From Planctomycetaceae bacterium (GTDB taxonomy: Bacteria; Planctomycetota; Planctomycetia; Planctomycetales; Planctomycetaceae): DNA of 5,015 nucleotides. Both the position numbers and the translations under genes were made by a program. The stretch lies in NCBI GenBank assembly GCA_020426125.1, contig JAGQQQ010000228.1, positions 1 through 5,015 on the forward strand. Reading direction: 5' to 3'. Positions 1 through 5,015 of this stretch are shown here, one piece after another. Under the pieces are notes generated by a model. That model was not told the origin of the DNA. It did no database searches and worked only from the letters and a program-made list of their open reading frames with translations. The stretch's first letter is position 1, and the number at the start of each line of letters is the position of its first letter.

Positions 1-551
1 ATCGCCCAGAGAACGAGTGCCGTGAGTGGAGCCCAGGAGGCGGGAAGAACGGGAACGATGGCTCCCGCCAGAGACAACAGGAGATAGCTACCAATCAACG
101 TGGGCTGTGATCTTCGCAGGAGCAACGTCAGGATTTGCACAGCCGCAAAGTAAGCGAATGCAGCGTTCGCGGCGAGCAAGGCCAGCATCCCGAACTGGGA
201 AAAGATCGCCGAGACTGTCATCCCCTCAGGATGGATCCATCGCACGGACAGAAAGCCGAGCGGAATCAGGAGCACCGTCAAGGCCATCAATGCCGCCCCG
301 GTCTTCTGGAGCGAGAGCCGGTGATAGGCGAATTGCCCGGCCACGTGAATGGAGACCGTATAGCCGAACAGGATCAGATACTTCCAGAGCGGCGTGTAGT
401 CGTCCCAGTGGCTGACGACCAGCATCGTGGACGATCCCAGCAGGATCAGAGTCCCGATGCCGAGCATCCACTTGATATTCTGTTCCTGAAAGAACGCGTC
501 AAAAAAACGAACGACGGGTGGTCGTTGATCAATTTCTGTGTTGCTGGGCAC
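1..551 (-). CDS. Polytopic membrane protein of unknown function, N-terminal part (runs off left edge)
   Basis: This is an open reading frame of 183 codons from a GTG start, with no stop before the window edge, so only the N-terminus is seen. A short soluble head (residues 1-26, containing RPPVVRFFDAFFQ) is followed by five or six hydrophobic segments at about residues 28-47, 56-75, 85-103, 115-145, 151-169 and 173 onward. It therefore sits in the inner membrane. GTG at 551 is chosen because GAGGAG lies seven bases upstream. An in-frame ATG at 617 would add 22 polar residues, but it abuts the porin terminator and lacks a good ribosome site. No catalytic motif is visible. The opening resembles large hypothetical membrane proteins I associate with planctomycetes, from memory only. 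Its function is unknown. It lies downstream of the porin on the same strand but behind a terminator, so it is probably transcribed separately. Confidence 0.8.
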   Translation of the reverse strand, partial: MPSNTEIDQRPPVVRFFDAFFQEQNIKWMLGIGTLILLGSSTMLVVSHWDDYTPLWKYLILFGYTVSIHVAGQFAYHRLSLQKTGAALMALTVLLIPLGFLSVRWIHPEGMTVSAIFSQFGMLALLAANAAFAYFAAVQILTLLLRRSQPTLIGSYLLLSLAGAIVPVLPASWAPLTALVLWA

Positions 552-558
552 GCCTGGA

Positions 559-564
559 CTCCTC
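559..564 (-). promoter_or_regulatory. Ribosome binding site for the left-edge membrane gene
   Basis: On the minus strand this reads GAGGAG, seven bases before the GTG at 551. It decides the start in favour of GTG over the upstream in-frame ATG at 617. The site partly lies in the 3' arm of a small hairpin (561-587). Confidence 0.65.
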
Positions 565-587
565 GAAAAGGGACTTTTTCGAAGAGG
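561..587 (-). promoter_or_regulatory. Hairpin overlapping the ribosome binding site of the left-edge gene
   Basis: CGAAAA (564-569) and TTTTCG (576-581) form a perfect six-base stem with a six-base loop. CCT (561-563) can extend the stem to AGG (585-587) across a three-base bulge. In the minus-strand transcript the 3' arm contains GAGG of the ribosome site, so folding could limit translation. A regulatory role is inference. The stem is A/T-rich and short, so it may be incidental. Confidence 0.3.
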
Positions 588-619
588 CGGCAGGCGCTTG
601 AAAATATCACGACACATAC

Positions 620-655
620 GAAAACAGCCCCGCGGGAGATCCCGGCGAGGCTGTC
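620..655 (-). terminator. Rho-independent terminator of the porin gene
   Basis: Read on the minus strand, ACAGCC (654-649) pairs with GGCTGT (629-624). Inside this, CGGGA (644-640) pairs with TCCCG (637-633) around a two-base loop, with a small imperfection between the two helices. The stem is followed directly by TTTTC. It lies 33 bases past the porin stop codon, where a terminator is expected. The T tract is short, so efficiency may be modest. Confidence 0.7.
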
Positions 656-687
656 AACTTCGTTTTGTCTACGATATCCGCTTCAAA

Positions 688-1950
<1,263 letters not shown>

Positions 1951-1959
1951 GTTCAATCA

Positions 1960-1964
1960 CTCCT
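1960..1964 (-). promoter_or_regulatory. Ribosome binding site for the porin
   Basis: AGGAG on the minus strand ends nine bases before ATG at 1950. It is the best Shine-Dalgarno match in the region and decides the porin start against the TTG at 1956. Confidence 0.65.
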
Positions 1965-2062
1965 GATTGGTTATTGGGGAAAGTGAGCACATCCTTCCCC
2001 GGCGCCGACGATCGATTTCCCTGTTGCTACCGGAATTTCGAATGGTGCTGTGACGTTCATTT

Positions 2063-2077
2063 CGGCAGGATCTGCCG
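2063..2077. repeat. Perfect inverted repeat CGGCAG-GAT-CTGCCG
   Basis: Six-base arms are separated by three bases. It lies about 115 bases upstream of the porin start and 240 bases upstream of the cytochrome start. It has no T tract, so it is not an obvious terminator. It could be an operator or a 5'-leader hairpin; that is inference. Confidence 0.4.
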
Positions 2078-2080
2078 CAT

Positions 2081-2094
2081 TCGGAAAATTCCGA
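2081..2094. repeat. Perfect inverted repeat TCGGAA-AA-TTCCGA
   Basis: Six-base arms are separated by two bases, with the centre only 17-18 bases from the centre of the preceding inverted repeat. A two-base spacer makes a stable RNA hairpin unlikely, which favours a DNA site for a dimeric regulator if it is functional at all. Confidence 0.4.
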
Positions 2095-2230
2095 CTGTTG
2101 AGCGCAGCTACGGAAATCACTCCAACTCGTCAGATCGGCACCTGACGCATCATTCCTTCCACAATTCCAGTCTGGTGGATTTTCCGGAACAATCATTAGA
2201 ATCCCCCCAGATTGACATTCCGCATTTTTT

Positions 2231-2245
2231 CCGGTTCCGGTTCCG
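2231..2245. repeat. CCGGTT tandem repeat, 2.5 copies
   Basis: CCGGTT is repeated twice and followed by CCG, directly after TTTTTT (2225-2230). The block TTTTCCGG also occurs 45 bases upstream at 2180-2187. The tract lies 70-90 bases before the cytochrome start. It may be a regulator site or simple slippage; nothing in the sequence decides between these. Confidence 0.35.
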
Positions 2246-2317
2246 CAAATTTGGTTGTCCCGTGATCGAGGAAGTCAAGAATTGACGGACGCCACCGTCG
2301 ACATCCCACCGGATTGA

Positions 2318-3940
2318 ATGGAGTCCAAGAGCAATATCATGGAAAACCAGGTGACAGGCACAGTTTCAGTGAAGACAGCGATCTCGTTGTTCCTTGTGAC
2401 CGCCATGATCTCGGTGGTCCTGAGTTCGTGTCAGCCGAGCGCTGACTCCGGATCCCGAAATCGTGAGCCCGGCGATGCCGTACCGGACATGGGCAACGGA
2501 TCATCCCGGAAAGAAGTCTTTCCGGGATGGGAGAACCCGTTGGCGGTGCTCGTGCTGACTGGTGACCAACACGGATATCTCGAACCCTGCGGTTGCTCCG
2601 AACGGCAATCGGGCGGGTTAGCCCGTCGCGGCGATCTGTTGCGGCAAATTCGGGAAGATCGCGGCTGGCCTGTGACGGCCTTTGACGTGGGCGGAACACT
2701 CGACGAACAACGTGTCAACACGCTGCAATCTCGACTCAAGTTCTCCACCATTCTCGACGGTCTCAACACCCTCGGGTATCAGGGACTCGCCTTGGGAAAA
2801 GAGGAATTGATGCTCGGGGGGACGGAACTGTATTCCGAGCACGCCAGTCTCGAGTCAAAAGACGGCTTTGATGTCCCGTTCTTGGGGCAGAATGTCACGA
2901 TTTTTGGAACAAAGGACCTGGGAACTCCGAAAGACTACCGAATCGTAGAAGTTGGAGATGTGAAGGTCGGCGTCACCGCCATCGTCGGGGCAACGACTCA
3001 CGAGAAGTTGGAAGCAGCTGGAGTCACCCGGAATGAAGAGGAACTCAGGATCGATGACCCTGCCAGTCGACTCCCTGAAATCCTCGATCAGATGAAAGAG
3101 GAAGGCGCCACCGTCTTCGTGTTGCTCTCTCACTCCACGATCGAAGAGTCAACGCAACTGGCGCAGCAGTTTCCACAGTTTCAGGTGGTGGTCACGGCTG
3201 GCAGCGCGGAAGACCCCCGTAAGGATCCGGTGTGGGTGGGGGAAACCCTGCTGGTTCAAGTGGGGAAAAAGGGAAAGAACGCTGCCGTCGTCGGGATCTT
3301 TCCCGAGAACGAGTTGAAGTTTCAGTTGCTCGAACTCGATATGGACCGCTTCGAAAACCTTCCGGTGATGCGCGATCTCATGGCGAGTTACCAGACGACG
3401 CTTGAGAATCGGTATCCGGAACTGATCGAGGATTTGACCGTTTCAACGAATTCGGAGGCGACTTATGTGGGAGCCGATCAGTGCAAGAAATGCCACACGT
3501 TCGCGTACTCCGTCTGGTCGAAGACGCGGCATGCACACGCCTTTGAGAGTCTGAGCAAAGGCCGCGAAGGCCAGGAAGCGACCTGGATTTCTCGAATCCA
3601 TGACCCCGAATGCCTCTGCTGCCACACCACCGGATGGGATCCCCAACGTGCCCGGCGATCCGAAAGCGGCTTCGCCAGCATGGAACAAACCCCCCATCTG
3701 GCTGGCCAGCAGTGCGAAAACTGCCACGGTCCCGGGTCTCGCCATGTTCAGTTCGAACAAGCATGGAAACAGACCGGGGAACTGACCGACGACACCAGAT
3801 CGGCTCGGGCCGACATGCGTCTCACGTTGACTCAGGCCCGTGAGAACGTCTGCAATCGCTGCCACGACTTGGACAACAGCCCCCACTTCGATTTCGACAA
3901 ATACTGGCCGAAGGTGAATCACAGTGGCCGAAAAGATTGA
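2318..3940 (+). CDS. Lipoprotein: UshA-like phosphoesterase-fold domain fused to tetraheme cytochrome c554-like domain
   Basis: This 540-residue protein is predicted to be exported and lipid-anchored, with a probable redox role. Residues 19-37 are hydrophobic and end in the lipobox LSSC, with Cys38 as the lipidated residue. A Ser/Gly/Asp-rich linker follows to about residue 73. Residues 75-330 resemble the 5'-nucleotidase/UshA metallophosphatase fold: TGDQHGYLEPCGC carries Asp83, His85 and the pair Cys91/Cys93. However, later motifs are altered: DVGG at 123-126 instead of the usual AGD, GKEE at 160-163 instead of GNHE, and AGSA at 294-297 instead of GHSH. Catalysis is therefore doubtful. Residues about 384-520 carry four CXXCH heme motifs, at 389, 432, 466 and 512, with CLCCHTTGW and CENCHGPGSRHV typical of c554-type multiheme cytochromes. 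His405, His407, His428, His460 and His476 could be distal ligands. The start is uncertain: ATG 2339 or GTG 2369 also keep the signal. The stop overlaps the next gene. Confidence 0.88.
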   Translation: MESKSNIMENQVTGTVSVKTAISLFLVTAMISVVLSSCQPSADSGSRNREPGDAVPDMGNGSSRKEVFPGWENPLAVLVLTGDQHGYLEPCGCSERQSGGLARRGDLLRQIREDRGWPVTAFDVGGTLDEQRVNTLQSRLKFSTILDGLNTLGYQGLALGKEELMLGGTELYSEHASLESKDGFDVPFLGQNVTIFGTKDLGTPKDYRIVEVGDVKVGVTAIVGATTHEKLEAAGVTRNEEELRIDDPASRLPEILDQMKEEGATVFVLLSHSTIEESTQLAQQFPQFQVVVTAGSAEDPRKDPVWVGETLLVQVGKKGKNAAVVGIFPENELKFQLLELDMDRFENLPVMRDLMASYQTTLENRYPELIEDLTVSTNSEATYVGADQCKKCHTFAYSVWSKTRHAHAFESLSKGREGQEATWISRIHDPECLCCHTTGWDPQRARRSESGFASMEQTPHLAGQQCENCHGPGSRHVQFEQAWKQTGELTDDTRSARADMRLTLTQARENVCNRCHDLDNSPHFDFDKYWPKVNHSGRKD

Positions 3941-4422
3941 TGGCGTCGGCAAACAGTTTCCCTTTCAGAATCGAGAACACTCGGCCAGAAGTCTTCCGGA
4001 TGACTGTCTTTTTCGAGCACCTCCACACTGTTCTTCCTGAGGAGATTGATCCGCAAGGCCACGTCAACAATGTCGCGTATGTGGCGTGGATGCAAGCGGC
4101 TGCGGTCGCCCACTCTCGCTTACAGGGTTGGCCCAACTCGCGGTACCGAGAACGGGGCTGGGCCTGGGTCGCGCGGTCTCACTTCATCGAGTACCGTCGT
4201 CCCGCGTTTCTTGGCGATGAGATTGTCATTCGCACCTGGGTCGCGGACATGCAGAAGTACACGTCGCGCCGTAAGTACGAGATGTTCCGCGAGAACCAAC
4301 TCCTCGCCCGGGCGGAGACGAACTGGGCCTTCGTGGCCTTTGAAACTCAAAAGCTTCTGGCCGTTCCCGAGGAGGTCGCCAGAGCCTTCGAAATCGGCAC
4401 GTCTCCCACAGGGCGTCGATAG
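3940..4422 (+). CDS. Acyl-CoA thioesterase-like protein, hotdog fold (4HBT/YbgC type)
   Basis: This 160-residue cytoplasmic protein of the 4-hydroxybenzoyl-CoA thioesterase superfamily would hydrolyse an acyl-CoA or acyl-ACP thioester; the acyl group is unknown. The signature is IDPQGHVNNVAYVAWM at residues 36-51, where Asp37 is in the place of the catalytic acid and the NxxYxxWM helix follows. The core strands FIEYRRPAFLGDEIVIRTWV (about 86-105) and RAETNWAFVAFE (about 127-138) complete the pattern. The ATG at 3940 shares one base with the preceding stop (TGATG), suggesting translational coupling. The family domain begins near residue 23, so ATG 4000 (giving a 140-residue protein of typical length) is a real alternative, though neither start has a strong ribosome site. 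A metabolic link to the cytochrome upstream is not evident. Confidence 0.87.
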   Translation: MASANSFPFRIENTRPEVFRMTVFFEHLHTVLPEEIDPQGHVNNVAYVAWMQAAAVAHSRLQGWPNSRYRERGWAWVARSHFIEYRRPAFLGDEIVIRTWVADMQKYTSRRKYEMFRENQLLARAETNWAFVAFETQKLLAVPEEVARAFEIGTSPTGRR

Positions 4423-4467
4423 AAGACGCCAAGGCCATCTGGCATCGCACTTCGCAAAGATTTCTTC

Positions 4468-4471
4468 GGAG
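4468..4471 (+). promoter_or_regulatory. Possible ribosome binding site before the glycosyltransferase-like remnant
   Basis: GGAG lies four bases before ATG 4476. The spacing is slightly short. Its presence supports the idea that 4476 was once a genuine gene start. Confidence 0.3.
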
Positions 4472-4475
4472 CTTA

Positions 4476-4661
4476 ATGGAATCTGTAACGATCGACGTTA
4501 GCGTAATCGTTGTCAGTTTCTTTAATCAGCATCTGGAGACCTGCCCGCAAGGTCTCGGGATGAATACGTCGATTGGGTGGTCCCGTACTGAATCGTGGTT
4601 CCCTTCTCAACCAAATTCGGCGATATCACGCTTTCCAAATTGCATGATCCCCTTGCTGTGA
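4476..4661 (+). pseudogene. Probable remnant of a family 2 glycosyltransferase N-terminus
   Basis: The 61-codon frame starts MESVTIDVSVIVVSFFNQ. The segment DVSVIVVSF is what the first beta-strand of inverting GT-A family 2 glycosyltransferases looks like, where it is usually followed by Asn and a helix such as xLLxxCLxSL. Here HLETCPQGL sits about where that helix should be, although slightly out of register. After that the family pattern (a VVDNxSxDGS-like nucleotide-binding strand) is not readable in frame. A weak echo appears in the +1 frame near 4590-4625 (IVVPFSTKFGDI). The frame ends at TGA 4659-4661. Intact members are usually several times longer. I infer a truncated, frame-damaged copy. 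It could instead be a chance ORF or a small real protein. Confidence 0.4.
4536..4556. repeat. Inverted repeat GAGACCT-N7-AGGTCTC
   Basis: Perfect seven-base arms surround a seven-base loop, 114 bases past the thioesterase stop. There is no T tract on either side. It falls within the proposed glycosyltransferase remnant. It might be a Rho-dependent or processing hairpin of the upstream operon, or chance. Confidence 0.35.
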
Positions 4662-4670
4662 GCGCACCTT

Positions 4671-5015
4671 GTGAGTGACCGGTCCCCTTCCTCCCGAGAT
4701 GCGTTGGACCCGATCGGCGATGACGACCTGCCTCGTCATAAGCGGCTGAAAAAGTGGCTTCGCCTGGAAGCAAAGTGTCCCAACTGTGGTGTTCAGGCTA
4801 AGGTTCGCGTCGATCGCCTGAATCAAAAGTTCCGCTGCAAGCGCTGCGGCACGGCGATGTACTTTGACCGGTCCGGAAAATGGAAACTGGGACTCCCCCC
4901 CGCGGACACGGACGACATCGGCGAACTGGCCGAACGCGAGCAATGGTGGAACAAGTTTCCCCAACTCAAGAAGGTGGCCATTGGTGGACTGCTCTTGGTC
5001 GTGTTGTTCCTCGTT
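4671..5015 (+). CDS. Zinc-ribbon protein with membrane segment, N-terminal part (runs off right edge)
   Basis: The frame is open for 115 codons from GTG 4671 to the window end. An in-frame TGA at 4659 excludes earlier starts, and no ATG occurs before codon 63, so GTG 4671 is chosen despite a weak ribosome site. Residues 36-60 form a two-knuckle zinc ribbon, CPNCG and CKRCG, spaced by 16 residues. This resembles the short zinc-ribbon domains (MJ0042/GATA-ribbon style) often found at the N-terminus of bacterial membrane proteins. It is followed by MYFDRSGKWKLGLPP, an acidic linker, a WW-containing amphipathic stretch (residues 90-100) and a hydrophobic segment from residue 102 onward that is probably membrane-spanning. 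The zinc ribbon would then be cytoplasmic. Function is unknown and the C-terminal domain is missing. The start lies nine bases after the remnant's stop, in the same frame. Confidence 0.8.
   Translation, partial: MSDRSPSSRDALDPIGDDDLPRHKRLKKWLRLEAKCPNCGVQAKVRVDRLNQKFRCKRCGTAMYFDRSGKWKLGLPPADTDDIGELAEREQWWNKFPQLKKVAIGGLLLVVLFLV

Larger units (their letters stand above)
1951..2317. other. Divergent intergenic region between porin and cytochrome genes
   Basis: About 370 bases separate the starts of two divergently transcribed envelope-protein genes, so promoters for both should lie here. Short frames exist on both strands, but their translations are low-complexity Arg/Ser/Phe-rich and match no family. 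The region is rich in TTCC/GGAA tracts and contains two inverted repeats (2063-2077 and 2081-2094), the palindrome TTCCGGAA (2182-2189), and a CCGGTT tandem (2231-2245) after a run of six T. A perfect TTGACA occurs at 2212-2217, but no matching -10 box is present at normal spacing. I could not place either promoter confidently. Confidence 0.6.
4423..4670. other. Gap with no intact recognisable gene
   Basis: Between the thioesterase stop and the GTG of the right-edge gene there is only the 61-codon glycosyltransferase-like frame. Two inverted repeats are present: AACGAT/ATCGTT (4487-4492 and 4506-4511) and GAGACCT/AGGTCTC (4536-4542 and 4550-4556). Neither is followed by a T tract, so no intrinsic terminator for the thioesterase is seen. 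No promoter could be identified for the right-edge gene. Confidence 0.5.

Noticed and set aside
2212..2240. TTGACA as a sigma-70 -35 box for the cytochrome gene
   Set aside because: The hexamer is perfect, but at 16-18 base spacing there is only CCGGTTCCGG and no TATAAT-like box, so a promoter cannot be supported.
1957..2285. Two short frames in the divergent intergenic region, one on each strand
   Set aside because: Both translate to low-complexity Ser/Arg/Phe-rich sequence with no motif and no ribosome site, and both overlap the inverted repeats and probable promoters.
4046..4501. Plus-strand frame of 151 codons overlapping the thioesterase in another frame
   Set aside because: Ser/Arg/Thr-rich shadow; the other frame carries the full hotdog thioesterase signature and ends in a natural stop.
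4536..4556. GAGACCT/AGGTCTC hairpin as an intrinsic terminator for the thioesterase operon
   Set aside because: No T tract follows on either strand, so it is listed only as an inverted repeat.
4626..4964. Minus-strand frame of 112 codons opposite the zinc-ribbon gene
   Set aside because: The plus strand encodes two CXXC knuckles with sensible spacing and a hydrophobic segment; the minus frame shows no motif.

Overview
The window looks like chromosome from a planctomycete. This rests mainly on the minus-strand outer-membrane barrel, whose sequence is of the BBP2/OmpL-like porin type that is abundant in that phylum. A lipoprotein multiheme cytochrome fusion, a zinc-ribbon/membrane protein and wide spacing between transcription units fit the same picture. 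The assignment comes from recalled family resemblance, not from a search.

Layout from left to right. Positions 1-551 (minus) hold the N-terminal 183 codons of a polytopic membrane protein that runs off the left edge. Positions 620-655 hold a hairpin with a short T tract that ends the porin transcript. Positions 688-1950 (minus) encode a secreted 420-residue beta-barrel porin with a striking cysteine-rich, acidic segment just after its signal peptide. Positions 1951-2317 form a roughly 370-base divergent intergenic region with two adjacent perfect inverted repeats and a short CCGGTT tandem, but no convincing protein. Positions 2318-3940 (plus) encode a 540-residue lipoprotein that joins a degenerate UshA-like metallophosphatase domain to a C-terminal tetraheme cytochrome c554-like domain. 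Its stop overlaps by one base the start of a hotdog-fold thioesterase at 3940-4422 (plus). Positions 4423-4670 contain no intact recognisable gene, but a 61-codon frame at 4476-4661 opens with what looks like the first strand of a GT-A family 2 glycosyltransferase and then loses the family pattern, so it is probably a gene remnant. Positions 4671-5015 (plus) begin a zinc-ribbon protein with a membrane segment that runs off the right edge.

Functionally, the porin and the lipoprotein cytochrome are both cell-envelope proteins transcribed away from a shared control region. The cytochrome and the thioesterase are physically coupled, but their pathways are not obviously related. I see no phage, transposon, CRISPR array, RNA gene or recognisable defence system. 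The most unusual items are the cysteine-rich porin N-terminus, the phosphatase-like/tetraheme fusion that has lost most expected metal ligands, and the glycosyltransferase-like remnant.
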